From: Rugamonas rivuli
GTDB taxonomy: Bacteria; Pseudomonadota; Gammaproteobacteria; Burkholderiales; Burkholderiaceae_D
Reading direction: 5' to 3'
Length of the DNA: 64,000 bases
NCBI RefSeq assembly: GCF_009380165.1
Contig: NZ_WHUF01000003.1
Span: forward strand, 744,001-808,000
Under the pieces are notes generated by a model. The model was not told the DNA's origin. It saw only the letters and a program-made list of their open reading frames with translations, and searched no databases. Positions within the stretch are counted from its first letter, which is position 1; every line of letters begins with the position of its first letter. Positions 9,368 through 17,269 of this stretch are shown here, one piece after another. The position numbers and the translations under genes are program-made.

Positions 9368-10312
9368 ATGACTACTAAAGTTTCCTCACAAACAGTTCCG
9401 AGCACGATCAGCGACGTTGAGCGCGACACCGGCGTCGCCAAGGAAACCCTGCGCGTGTGGGAACGGCGTTACGACTTTCCCCAGCCCCTGCGCGACCCCA
9501 ACGGCGAACGCGTCTATCCGATCGAGCAAGTGCACAAGCTGCGCCTGGTCAAGCGCTTGATCGACCTGGGCTACCGTCCCGGCAAGGTGATCCAGTACAG
9601 CACCGACGAGCTGCGCGCCCTCACCGGCCAGGCCGCCGTCAGCCAGCACGGCGCCACCGTGCCGCCGCCGGAGCTGCAAAGCTATCTGGACCTGTGCAAG
9701 AGCCACCAGATGGAAGCGCTGCGCCGCAAGCTGTCGCAGGCGCTGCTGATGATGGGCCTGAAGAGTTTCGTGATCGAGCTGGTGGCGCCGCTGACCAGCC
9801 TGATCGGCGAAGCCTGGGCCGGCGGCTCCCTCGCCACGTTCGAAGAACACTTATATACCGAGTCGCTGACGGTGGTGATGCGCAGCGCCATCTTCGCCAT
9901 GCCGCAGGCCAACGCCAGCAACCTGGGCGCACCGCGCATCATGCTGACCACGCTGCCGCAGGAACGCCACGGCCTGGGCCTGCTGATGGCCGAAGCGATG
10001 TGCGTGGCCGAGGGCGCGCACTGCATCTCGCTGGGCGTGCAGACGCCGCTGCTCGACATCGTCGAGGCGGCGCGCGTGCAGCGGGTCGACATCATCGCCC
10101 TGTCCTTCTCGGTGGCGATGAACGCCCGCCAGGCGCTCGACGGCCTGACCGAGCTGCACACCCGCCTCGGCGGCGGCGTCGAACTGTGGGCCGGCGGCGG
10201 CAACGCCGCGCTGCGCCGCCGGCGCCCATCCCATGTGCGGGTGTATGCGCTGTCCGACATCAGCGGCGCCATCGCCGAATGGCGCTTGCGCCACGCCGCC
10301 GCCGCCGGCTGA
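9368..10312 (+). CDS. MerR-family regulator with cobalamin-binding domain (CarH/LitR-type)
   Basis: The N-terminal 75 residues form a MerR helix-turn-helix (SDVERDTGVAKETLRVWERRYDF). The middle four-helix region ends in a W-x9-EH motif (W150, E160, H161), and the C-terminal Rossmann domain has E-x-H-x-x-G (E199, H201, G204). These are the motifs by which CarH/LitR photoreceptors hold adenosylcobalamin, with H201 predicted as the cobalt ligand. The family represses light-induced genes in the dark and is released on illumination. The residue after W150 is Ala, whereas I recall that Thermus CarH has a histidine there that ligates cobalt after light, so the photochemistry may differ. The gene is monocistronic and no carotenoid or photolyase gene is next to it. 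Confidence 0.85.
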   Translation: MTTKVSSQTVPSTISDVERDTGVAKETLRVWERRYDFPQPLRDPNGERVYPIEQVHKLRLVKRLIDLGYRPGKVIQYSTDELRALTGQAAVSQHGATVPPPELQSYLDLCKSHQMEALRRKLSQALLMMGLKSFVIELVAPLTSLIGEAWAGGSLATFEEHLYTESLTVVMRSAIFAMPQANASNLGAPRIMLTTLPQERHGLGLLMAEAMCVAEGAHCISLGVQTPLLDIVEAARVQRVDIIALSFSVAMNARQALDGLTELHTRLGGGVELWAGGGNAALRRRRPSHVRVYALSDISGAIAEWRLRHAAAAG

Positions 10313-10430
10313 AATCTTGTCATTCCGGTAGCATAAAGAGGCCGCCGCGCCGCGCTCTGGTAAAATACCCGCATTTCCCCGTGTCCGGCGCTGCCGGACA
10401 TCAGCTTGAAGCGCCCCCAACCACATATCC

Positions 10431-11465
10431 ATGTTTAGTTTCTTCAAGAAAAAACCCGTCGCCCCCGAAGTGCCAGTGGCGCCCGCGCCAGCCGCGGCAC
10501 CAGTCCCGTCCCCAGCAGCCGTAGCGTCCGACCTGCCCGATCTGCTGCCCATCGAGGAACCCGCGCCCAAACTGTCGTGGATGTCGCGCCTGAAGGCCGG
10601 CCTGTCCAAGACGTCGAGCAACCTGTCCATCCTGTTCGTCGGCGCCAAGATCGACGACGCGCTCTATGAAGAGCTGGAAGCGGCGCTGCTGATGTCCGAC
10701 GCCGGCATCGACGCCACCGAATACCTGCTCGATGCGCTGAAACAAAAGGTCAAGGACGACAAGCTGCTCGACGCCGCCGCCGTCAAGGCCGCGCTCAAGC
10801 TGCTGATGATCGAGCTGCTGACGCCGCTGCAACGCCCGTTCGAGCTGGGCCGCCACCAGCCGACCGTGATGATGATCGCCGGCGTCAACGGCGCCGGCAA
10901 GACCACCACCATCGGCAAGCTGGCCAAGCACATGCAGTCGCACGGCCAGTCCGTGCTGCTGGCCGCCGGCGACACCTTCCGCGCCGCCGCCCGCGAACAG
11001 CTGATGGTCTGGGGCCAGCGCAACAACATCACCGTCATCTCGCAAGCGTCGGGCGACCCGGCTGCGGTGTCCTTCGACGCCGTCCAGTCCGGCAAGGCCA
11101 AGGGCCTGGACGTGGTGATGATCGACACCGCCGGCCGCCTGCCGACCCAGCTGCACCTGATGGAAGAGCTGAAAAAGATCAAGCGCGTGATCGGCAAGGG
11201 CCTCGACGGCGCGCCGCACGAAACGCTGCTGGTCATCGACGGCAACACCGGCCAGAATGCGCTGGCCCAGGTCAAGGCCTTCGACGACGCCCTGCAGCTG
11301 ACCGGCCTGGTGATCACCAAGCTGGACGGCACCGCCAAGGGCGGCGTGCTGGCCGCCATCGCCCGCGTGCGTCCGGTGCCGGTCTACTTCATCGGCATCG
11401 GCGAGAAGATCGAAGACCTGCAACCCTTCGTCGCCGCCGAGTTCGTCGACGCCCTGCTGGGATAA
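10431..11465 (+). CDS. ftsY: Signal recognition particle receptor
   Basis: The 344-residue protein has a Pro/Ala-rich N-terminal extension (residues 8-50), an N domain helix bundle and the SRP GTPase G domain. The G domain shows GVNGAGKTTTIGK (P-loop), DTAGRLPTQ (G3) and TKLDGTAKGG (G4 and closing loop). It docks the SRP-ribosome complex at the inner membrane for co-translational insertion. It is the first gene of the conserved ftsY-ftsE-ftsX block followed by rpoH. Only 9 bp separate it from ftsE. Confidence 0.97.
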   Translation: MFSFFKKKPVAPEVPVAPAPAAAPVPSPAAVASDLPDLLPIEEPAPKLSWMSRLKAGLSKTSSNLSILFVGAKIDDALYEELEAALLMSDAGIDATEYLLDALKQKVKDDKLLDAAAVKAALKLLMIELLTPLQRPFELGRHQPTVMMIAGVNGAGKTTTIGKLAKHMQSHGQSVLLAAGDTFRAAAREQLMVWGQRNNITVISQASGDPAAVSFDAVQSGKAKGLDVVMIDTAGRLPTQLHLMEELKKIKRVIGKGLDGAPHETLLVIDGNTGQNALAQVKAFDDALQLTGLVITKLDGTAKGGVLAAIARVRPVPVYFIGIGEKIEDLQPFVAAEFVDALLG

Positions 11466-11474
11466 GCCCTCTCC

Positions 11475-12131
11475 ATGATCGAATTCCGTAACGTCTCGAA
11501 ACACTATGGAGCCGACACCACGGCGCTGCGCGATATCTCGCTGACCGTCGCCAAGGGCGAGCTGGTGTTCCTGGCCGGCCCTTCGGGCGCGGGCAAGTCC
11601 ACGCTGCTGAAGATGATCGCCGCCATGGAGCGCCCCAGCGCCGGCCAGGTCATCGTCAACGGCCAGGACATCGCCCGCATCAAGCCGGCCGCCGTGCCCT
11701 TCCTGCGCCGCAACCTCGGCCTGATCTTCCAGCAGCAGCGCCTGCTGACCGACCGTTCCATCCTGGCCAACGTCATGCTGCCGCTGCTGGTGACGGGCGC
11801 CTCGCGCGCCCAGGCCGAGCAGCGCGCCCGCGCCGCGCTCGACAAGGTCGGCCTGCTCGAACGCGCCGACGCCCAGCCGCTGGCCCTGTCCGGCGGCGAG
11901 CAGCAGCGGGTATCGATCGCGCGCGCCATCGTCAACCGGCCGCAGGTGATCCTGGCCGACGAACCCACCGCCAACCTCGACCGCGCCAGCGCCGACAAGG
12001 TGCTCGACGCGCTCAAGGCCTTCCACTCGGTCGGCGTCACCTGCCTGATTTCCAGCCACGACGAGCAGATGCTGGACGCCGCCGCGCGCGTGATCCACCT
12101 CAAGCAAGGTCAACTGGAGGTAGCGGCATGA
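11475..12131 (+). CDS. ftsE: Cell division ATP-binding protein
   Basis: This 218-residue ABC ATPase has Walker A (GPSGAGKSTLLKMI), the Q-loop (LIFQQQRLL), the signature (LSGGEQQRVSIARAI) and Walker B (VILADEPTANLD). With FtsX it forms the septal complex that switches on peptidoglycan hydrolases during division. Length is normal. It overlaps ftsX by 4 bp (ATGA), so the two are translationally coupled. Confidence 0.97.
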   Translation: MIEFRNVSKHYGADTTALRDISLTVAKGELVFLAGPSGAGKSTLLKMIAAMERPSAGQVIVNGQDIARIKPAAVPFLRRNLGLIFQQQRLLTDRSILANVMLPLLVTGASRAQAEQRARAALDKVGLLERADAQPLALSGGEQQRVSIARAIVNRPQVILADEPTANLDRASADKVLDALKAFHSVGVTCLISSHDEQMLDAAARVIHLKQGQLEVAA

Positions 12132-13048
12132 CGCTCTGGTTCCGCCAACACCGTTACGCGCTGGCCGCGGCCCTGGTGCACCTGCGCCGCTCGCCGGCCG
12201 GCTTTTTGTTCAACATATTGGTCGTGGCGATCGCGCTGGCCCTGCCGTTCGCCGGCCTGACCCTGCTCGACAATGTGCGGCCCATGTCGGAGCAGCTGTC
12301 GGTCGATCCCGAAATCAGCATCTTCCTCAAGCAGGACACCCCGCGCGAGCAGGCCGAGGCGCTGGCCGTGTCGCTGCGCCAGACGGTGCGTGACAAGCAG
12401 GCCAAGATCGTCTTCACCCCGCGTGAAAAGGCGCTCGACCAGCTCAAGGACAAGAGCGGCCTGGCCGACGTGCTGACCACGCTGGGCGAAAACCCGCTGC
12501 CCGACAGCTATGTGCTCAAGCTCGACGCCTTCCGCAACGCCCAGGCCGGCGGCGACGTCGACCAGCTGGCCGAACAGATCCGCGCCCTGCCCGGCGTCGA
12601 CACGGTGCAGGTCGATTCGGCCTGGGTCAAGCGCCTGGCGGCCCTGCTCAACGTGCTGCGCCTGGCTCTGCTGCTGCTGGCGGCCACGCTGGGCACGGTG
12701 GTGGTGGCGGTGATCTTCAACACCATCCGCCTGCAGGTGATGACCCAGCGCGAGGAAATCCTGGTATCCAAGCTGATTGGCGCCACCGACAGCTTCATCC
12801 ACCGCCCCTTCTACTACACCGGCGCGCTGCTGGGCCTGTGCGCGGGCGGCGTGGCGCTGGGCGCGGTGTCGCTGGCGCTGCAGCCGCTCAACCTCGCGAT
12901 TGCCGAATTCGCAAGATTGTATGCCTCCGAATTCCAGCTGGCGCCGCTTCCGCCGCTGGCCATGGGCGGCCTGCTGGCCCTGTCCGCCGGCCTCGGCCTC
13001 ATCGGCGCCCTGCTGTCCGTGCAGCGCCACCTGTCCCGCCTGAACTGA
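12128..13048 (+). CDS. ftsX: Cell division protein FtsX (ABC permease-like)
   Basis: The 306-residue protein has one N-terminal transmembrane helix (about residues 23-43, FLFNILVVAIALALPFAGL), a periplasmic domain (about 50-170) that contacts hydrolase activators, and three C-terminal helices (about 175-200, 225-250, 275-300) typical of FtsX. The start is the ATG overlapping the ftsE stop. The C-terminal VQRHLSRLN tail lies on the cytoplasmic side. An 11-bp hairpin follows the stop. Confidence 0.95.
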   Translation: MTLWFRQHRYALAAALVHLRRSPAGFLFNILVVAIALALPFAGLTLLDNVRPMSEQLSVDPEISIFLKQDTPREQAEALAVSLRQTVRDKQAKIVFTPREKALDQLKDKSGLADVLTTLGENPLPDSYVLKLDAFRNAQAGGDVDQLAEQIRALPGVDTVQVDSAWVKRLAALLNVLRLALLLLAATLGTVVVAVIFNTIRLQVMTQREEILVSKLIGATDSFIHRPFYYTGALLGLCAGGVALGAVSLALQPLNLAIAEFARLYASEFQLAPLPPLAMGGLLALSAGLGLIGALLSVQRHLSRLN

Positions 13049-13054
13049 TCCCCC

Positions 13055-13084
13055 GCGTTTCCGTGTGGTCCCGCACGGAAACGC
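13055..13084 (+). terminator. Hairpin after ftsX
   Basis: A perfect 11-bp stem (GCGTTTCCGTG with CACGGAAACGC) with an 8-nt loop begins 6 bp after the ftsX stop. There is no T run, so it may mark the 3' end of the ftsYEX message or attenuate read-through into rpoH instead of being a strong intrinsic terminator. Confidence 0.5.
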
Positions 13085-13207
13085 CCTTCCCGCCCGTCTA
13101 CCATTAAGTCAGCCCTAAGCTCCGGCGCGCATGCTTGATATAACAGAAGACATGATGCTTAAAAACCTCATAGTATTTTTACTATCGCGGCGATAAATAT
13201 CCAGCGA

Positions 13208-13234
13208 TTGGCACTCATCGAAGGAGAGTGCTAA
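13208..13234. promoter_or_regulatory. CIRCE operator (HrcA-binding site) upstream of rpoH
   Basis: The sequence TTGGCACTC-N9-GAGTGCTAA matches the CIRCE consensus TTAGCACTC-N9-GAGTGCTAA at 17 of 18 positions and has the exact 9-base spacer. CIRCE is bound by the heat-sensitive repressor HrcA, usually ahead of groESL or dnaK. Here it lies 87 bp before the rpoH start codon and covers a probable promoter. This puts the heat-shock sigma factor under HrcA control, as I recall has been predicted for other betaproteobacteria. Confidence 0.93.
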
Positions 13235-13237
13235 TAT
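13208..13237 (+). promoter_or_regulatory. Predicted sigma-70 promoter of rpoH, overlapping CIRCE
   Basis: TTGGCA (13208-13213) resembles the -35 box TTGACA at five of six positions. TAATAT (13232-13237) follows after 18 bp as a plausible -10 box. Both boxes lie inside or touch the CIRCE element, so a bound repressor would exclude RNA polymerase. Transcription would start near 13244. Confidence 0.6.
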
Positions 13238-13320
13238 ATGTGTACTGAAGAGCAAAACAGTTCTCTACAGAAATTCTGAAACATTGAGACTAAGCAATAT
13301 CATCGAGCGAAGGAATGAAA

Positions 13321-14220
13321 ATGACTATGATGTCCGCACCGACCGCATTGGTACCAGCCACCAATAGCGCCCTGGGACTCGGGTTCACTGGCAACCTGGG
13401 CAACCTGGACGCCTACATTTCGGCCGTCAACCGCCTGCCGATGTTGACGCACGACGATGAAGTCTCGCTGGCCAAGCGCCTGCAGGAAAAGAACGACCTG
13501 GGCGCCGCCCAGGAGCTGGTGCTGTCGCACCTGCGCCTGGTGGTATCGATCGCGCGCGGCTATCTGGGCTACGGCCTGCCGCACGCCGACCTGATCCAGG
13601 AAGGCAATATCGGCCTGATGAAAGCCGTCAAGCGCTTCGACCCCGACCAGGGCGTGCGCCTGGTGTCGTACGCCATGCACTGGATCAAGGCCGAGATGCA
13701 TGAGTACATCCTGAAGAACTGGCGCCTGGTCAAAGTGGCCACCACCAAGGCCCAGCGCAAGCTGTTCTTCAACCTGCGCAGCCACAAGACCGGCCTGGAC
13801 GCGATGACGCCGACGCAAATTGACAGCCTGGCCAAGCTGCTGGACGTCAAGCGCGAAGAAGTGATCGAGATGGAAACCCGCCTGAGCGGCCGCGACATCG
13901 CGCTGGAATCGCCGAATGACGACGAAGACGACAAGTTCGCACCGATCGCCTACCTGTCGTCCGAAGCCAGCGAGCCGACCCGCGTGCTGGAAGCGGAGCA
14001 AGTGACGCGTCTGCAATCGGAAGGTCTGGAAGAAGCGCTGGGCAAGCTGGACGCCCGTTCGCGCCGCATCGTCGAAGCCCGCTGGCTGGCCAATGACGAC
14101 GGCTCCGGCGCCACGCTGCACACGCTGGCGGAAGAATTCGGCGTCTCCGCCGAGCGCATTCGCCAGATCGAAGTCGCCGCGCTGAAGAAAATGAAGGGCG
14201 CATTGGCCGCTTACGTATAA
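13321..14220 (+). CDS. rpoH: RNA polymerase heat-shock sigma factor (sigma-32)
   Basis: The 299-residue sigma factor shows region 2 ([35 protein letters not shown] split across 2.1-2.3 and the RpoH-box region near QRKLFFNLR) and region 4 with a helix-turn-helix ([24 protein letters not shown]). It directs transcription of chaperone and protease genes under heat stress. An ATG at 13315 touches the AAGGA ribosome site, so the ATG at 13321, with a 6-nt gap, is the better start. The gene is preceded by a CIRCE element and its own promoter, and followed by a T-rich terminator. Confidence 0.97.
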   Translation: MTMMSAPTALVPATNSALGLGFTGNLGNLDAYISAVNRLPMLTHDDEVSLAKRLQEKNDLGAAQELVLSHLRLVVSIARGYLGYGLPHADLIQEGNIGLMKAVKRFDPDQGVRLVSYAMHWIKAEMHEYILKNWRLVKVATTKAQRKLFFNLRSHKTGLDAMTPTQIDSLAKLLDVKREEVIEMETRLSGRDIALESPNDDEDDKFAPIAYLSSEASEPTRVLEAEQVTRLQSEGLEEALGKLDARSRRIVEARWLANDDGSGATLHTLAEEFGVSAERIRQIEVAALKKMKGALAAYV

Positions 14221-14237
14221 GCCACCGTGGGTTAAAG

Positions 14238-14273
14238 AAAAGCCGCCCGGTTTGCACCGTGCGGCTTTTTTTG
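14238..14273 (+). terminator. Rho-independent terminator after rpoH (bidirectional)
   Basis: The stem AAAGCCGC with GCGGCTTT (arms near 14239-14246 and 14261-14268) is followed by a T run on the plus strand. Its A-rich upstream side gives T residues on the minus strand. It therefore serves both rpoH and the convergent short gene ending at 14276. Confidence 0.85.
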
Positions 14274-14275
14274 TT

Positions 14276-14539
14276 TTACGTTGCCAGGCTCTGCGCCAGC
14301 AACTCGCCGACCAGCTGGTTCAGGTCGATTTCGCGTTCCTTGGCCTTGGCATGCAGCTGCTGCACCAGGTCGCCGTTCAGCTTGACCGCGAACGGCACCA
14401 GCCCCAGCGCCTGGTCGCGCTTGCGCTGTTCACGCTTGTCGACCACTTCGGCCACCTTGCCGAAACTGGCGGCGCCAGGGGCGGACATCTGGCCCATCAA
14501 TTTTTTAGCGTCGCTTTTCGCCATGCCGGTCTTTTTCAT
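14276..14539 (-). CDS. Short conserved-looking cytoplasmic protein, unknown function
   Basis: The protein has 87 residues, strongly charged (Lys/Asp/Glu), with no signal or membrane segment. The C-terminal half (about 45-85: GLVPFAVKLNGDLVQQLHAKAKEREIDL and following, split here by helix predictions) looks like a beta strand followed by two helices, the layout of ribbon-helix-helix DNA-binding proteins. The fit is loose. It is convergent with rpoH and shares its terminator. The ribosome site before the ATG at 14539 is weak. Confidence 0.6.
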   Translation of the reverse strand: MKKTGMAKSDAKKLMGQMSAPGAASFGKVAEVVDKREQRKRDQALGLVPFAVKLNGDLVQQLHAKAKEREIDLNQLVGELLAQSLAT

Positions 14540-14682
14540 TTTGTTCGATCAATGTGATTCAGGGCCCCCATTCTACGGCACGCAACCATAAGTTTGACGT
14601 GGCGCGGTAAATCCGCGTTTCGTGCGACGCCACAGTGATCTTTTTGCTAAGCTTGCCGTCTACTTCGAAGGAAGAGGTAATT

Positions 14683-15180
14683 ATGAAAACCACCCTACTG
14701 CGGCAACTGATCATCCTGCCGCTGCTGATCGCGGCCATGGCCTTGCTGCATGCCTGCGGCTCCGCATCCGCCGTCGGCCGCGCCGGCGCCGCACCGGCGC
14801 AACAAGCTTTCGCGCAGGACTACGTGCTGACCCAGGGCGCCAGCGTCGCCATCACGCCCGCCGCCACGCCCGGCATCAGCGGCTCCACCGCCAGCGCGCC
14901 CAGCCTCAAGCTGGAGCGCGTCAACGACAGCCGATGCCGCACCGGCGCCGTCTGCGTCTGGGCCGGCTACATCAGCTACAGCTTCGCGCTGACGGCCGCC
15001 GACGGTAGCACCAGCAACTTCGTGCTGTCGGACAGCATGCCCAACGCCAGTCCCAGCGTCACGCAAAACGGCCTGACGTTCACGCTGACCGGGGTCGAAC
15101 CACAGGCAGTCCCTGCCAAGAATGAAGCCGCGCCGGATTATCGGGTAAGCTTGAGGGTGAGCAACGCACCTTCATCCTAA
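14683..15180 (+). CDS. Lipoprotein of unknown function with conserved Cys pair
   Basis: The 165-residue product has a type II signal ending in a lipobox (LHAC, Cys at residue 24-25), so it should be lipid-anchored in the periplasm. A loop DSRCRTGAVCVWAGY carries two cysteines likely to form a disulphide. I have seen this SRC-x(4-6)-C-xWxG pattern in small uncharacterised lipoproteins, but it has no assigned function. The C-terminal half is beta-rich. The ATG at 14683 with ribosome site GGAAGAGG is preferred over a frame-extending codon at 14635. It is 19 bp ahead of the gamma-glutamyltransferase gene and probably cotranscribed. Confidence 0.75.
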   Translation: MKTTLLRQLIILPLLIAAMALLHACGSASAVGRAGAAPAQQAFAQDYVLTQGASVAITPAATPGISGSTASAPSLKLERVNDSRCRTGAVCVWAGYISYSFALTAADGSTSNFVLSDSMPNASPSVTQNGLTFTLTGVEPQAVPAKNEAAPDYRVSLRVSNAPSS

Positions 15181-15199
15181 CCCGAGACCCCGCGCCCAC

Positions 15200-16960
15200 A
15201 TGACCCAGCTCCGCCGCCCCGCCCGCACCGTCCTCGTCTCCACCATCATCGTCACGCTGCTGTTGCCATCGGCGGCCTGGGCCAAGACCCCGGTCGCCAC
15301 GGGCAGCGGCGGCGCCGTCGCCACCATCAGTGAGCCGGCCTCGCAGGCGGCGCTGGCCATCCTCAACCAGGGCGGCAACGCCATCGACGCCGCCGTCGCG
15401 GCGGCGGCAACGCTGGGCGTGACCGATCCGTTCAGCTGCGGCATCGGCGGTGGCGGCTTCATGGTCATCTACCTGGCCAAGGACAAGCGCGTCATCACCA
15501 TCGACCACCGCGAAACCGCGCCGGCCAACTTCACGCCCACCGTGTTCCAGCAGGACGGCAAGGAGATGAACTTCGATACCGTGCTCGCCAGCGGCATGGC
15601 GGTCGGCGTGCCCGGCACCGTGCGCGGCTGGCATGAAGCGCTGGACCGCTACGGCTCGATGTCGTTCAAGCAGGTGCTGGCGCCGGCCATCCGCGTGGCC
15701 GCCAACGGCTTCACCGTCAACGACAATTTCTCGCACCTGGTCGAAGGCAACCTCGACAAGTTCAAGCTGTTCCCCGACACGGCCGCGCTGTACCTGAAGA
15801 ACGGCAACGCCATCGCTCCCGGTACCGTGCTGCGCAACCCAGGCCTGGCCAAGGCTTACCGCGAACTGGCGGCAGGCGGCGTCAAGGTTTTCTATGAAGG
15901 CAAGATAGGCCGCGCCGTGGTCGACGCCGTCAACCAGCCCAAGGTCGCCAGCGGCGTGCAAGTGCGCGCCGGCCAGATGACCATGGCCGACCTGTCCAAC
16001 TACGAAGCGCGCCTGCGCCAGCCGGTGCACAGCACTTATCGCGGCTACGATTTGTACGGCATGCCCCTGCCGAGCAGCGGCGGCATCGCCATCGCCGAAG
16101 CGCTGAACATCCTCGAAGGCTACGACCTCAAGGCCATGCCGAAAGAAAAGGCCGAACACCTGTACCTGGAAGCGAGCCGCCTGGCCTTCGCCGACCGCAA
16201 CGCCTACCTGGCCGATCCCGAATTCGTCGAAGCGCCGGTGGCCGGCCTGCTGAACAAGGACTACGCCGCCCGCCGCCGCGAGCTGATCAACCCGAACCAG
16301 GCCAGCGTGCAGGCGCCGGCCGGCGATCCGTATCCCTTCCAGAACGACCTCAGCGTGCCGCTGCGTCCCAACGCCAACAAGCTGCTGGCCGAAGGCGCAC
16401 ACACCACCCACCTGACGGTATCGGACAAGGACGGCAACATCGTCGCCTACACCTACACCATCGAAGCCTGGGGCGGCAGCGGCATCGTCGTGCCCGGCTA
16501 CGGCTTCCTGCTGAACAACGAGATGACCGACTTCGACTTCTCAGGTCCCGCGCCCAACGTGCCGGAAGCGGGCAAGCGTCCGCGCAGCAGCATGTCGCCG
16601 ACGCTGGCCTTCAAGAACGGCAAGCCGGCCTTCTCGATCGGCAGTCCCGGCGGCGGCACCATCATCACCACCGTGCTGCAGACCATCTTCAACTACGTCG
16701 ACCTGGGCATGAGCATGCCGGATGCGCTGAACGCGCCGCGCCTGTCAGAACGCAACGGCATGGCCACCGACGTCGAGCCTGGCTTCGCCGGCAGCAGCCA
16801 GGCCAAGGCGCTGGAGAAGACCGGCCAGCACTGGAACAAGCCGGAAGAAATCGGCGCCGCCAACGCGCTGGTGTTCAACCCGGACGGCACCGTCACCGCC
16901 GTCAGCGAAGGCCACCGCCACGGCGCCGGCAGCGCGCTGGTGCAGAAGCCGGCGCACTAG
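15200..16960 (+). CDS. ggt: Gamma-glutamyltransferase (periplasmic glutathione hydrolase)
   Basis: The 586-residue precursor has a signal peptide (residues 1-29, ending SAAWA) and the Ntn-hydrolase layout of GGT. The self-cleavage site is in GAHTTHLTV, with T402 as the expected catalytic N-terminal residue of the small subunit. Further family marks are FSCGIGGGGFMVIYL near the N-terminus, RPRSSMSPTL and the oxyanion GSPGGGTIITTV. It cleaves the gamma-glutamyl bond of glutathione and transfers or hydrolyses the glutamyl group in the periplasm. Confidence 0.95.
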   Translation: MTQLRRPARTVLVSTIIVTLLLPSAAWAKTPVATGSGGAVATISEPASQAALAILNQGGNAIDAAVAAAATLGVTDPFSCGIGGGGFMVIYLAKDKRVITIDHRETAPANFTPTVFQQDGKEMNFDTVLASGMAVGVPGTVRGWHEALDRYGSMSFKQVLAPAIRVAANGFTVNDNFSHLVEGNLDKFKLFPDTAALYLKNGNAIAPGTVLRNPGLAKAYRELAAGGVKVFYEGKIGRAVVDAVNQPKVASGVQVRAGQMTMADLSNYEARLRQPVHSTYRGYDLYGMPLPSSGGIAIAEALNILEGYDLKAMPKEKAEHLYLEASRLAFADRNAYLADPEFVEAPVAGLLNKDYAARRRELINPNQASVQAPAGDPYPFQNDLSVPLRPNANKLLAEGAHTTHLTVSDKDGNIVAYTYTIEAWGGSGIVVPGYGFLLNNEMTDFDFSGPAPNVPEAGKRPRSSMSPTLAFKNGKPAFSIGSPGGGTIITTVLQTIFNYVDLGMSMPDALNAPRLSERNGMATDVEPGFAGSSQAKALEKTGQHWNKPEEIGAANALVFNPDGTVTAVSEGHRHGAGSALVQKPAH

Positions 16961-16962
16961 CG

Positions 16963-17196
16963 TCACGGGAAGGTCAGGTCCATACCGAGCATCCTGATCA
17001 GGACGAAGGTGACGAGCCCCAGGCCCAGCAGCGATAGCACGAAGGCAGCGGCCACCTGGCCGCCGGCGCGCAGCACCGCGCGCTTTTCCTTCGTCTTCCG
17101 CCCTTGATCGTAATGCCACTTGATGGCGAAGAACATGCCCGTGCCAAGCACGAGAAACTTGAACGTCACGAAGACTACAGGGATCCATTCCATCAT
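16963..17196 (-). CDS. Small two-helix membrane protein, unknown
   Basis: This 77-residue protein contains two hydrophobic helices (about residues 3-25, IPVVFVTFKFLVLGTGMFFAI, and 47-70, AAAFVLSLLGLGLVTFVLI) separated by a basic loop (DQGRKTKEKRA), suggesting a cytoplasmic hairpin loop with both ends outside. The ATG at 17196 has an AGGAAA ribosome site 9 nt upstream. No family is recognised. It is convergent with ggt (2-bp gap) and lies downstream of the P450 gene, which reads in the same direction from 18385. Confidence 0.65.
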   Translation of the reverse strand: MMEWIPVVFVTFKFLVLGTGMFFAIKWHYDQGRKTKEKRAVLRAGGQVAAAFVLSLLGLGLVTFVLIRMLGMDLTFP

Positions 17197-17269
17197 TTTG
17201 AGTATTTCCTGGCTATTTTCAGCAGGCATACTACTTAAAAGCAAATTCCATACATCGGGACAAATTGTC

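Noticed and set aside
8991..9378. Two overlapping open frames of about 125 codons before the B12-type regulator
   Set aside because: Neither has a ribosome site or recognisable motif. Both run to the regulator's start, and the region looks non-coding by composition.
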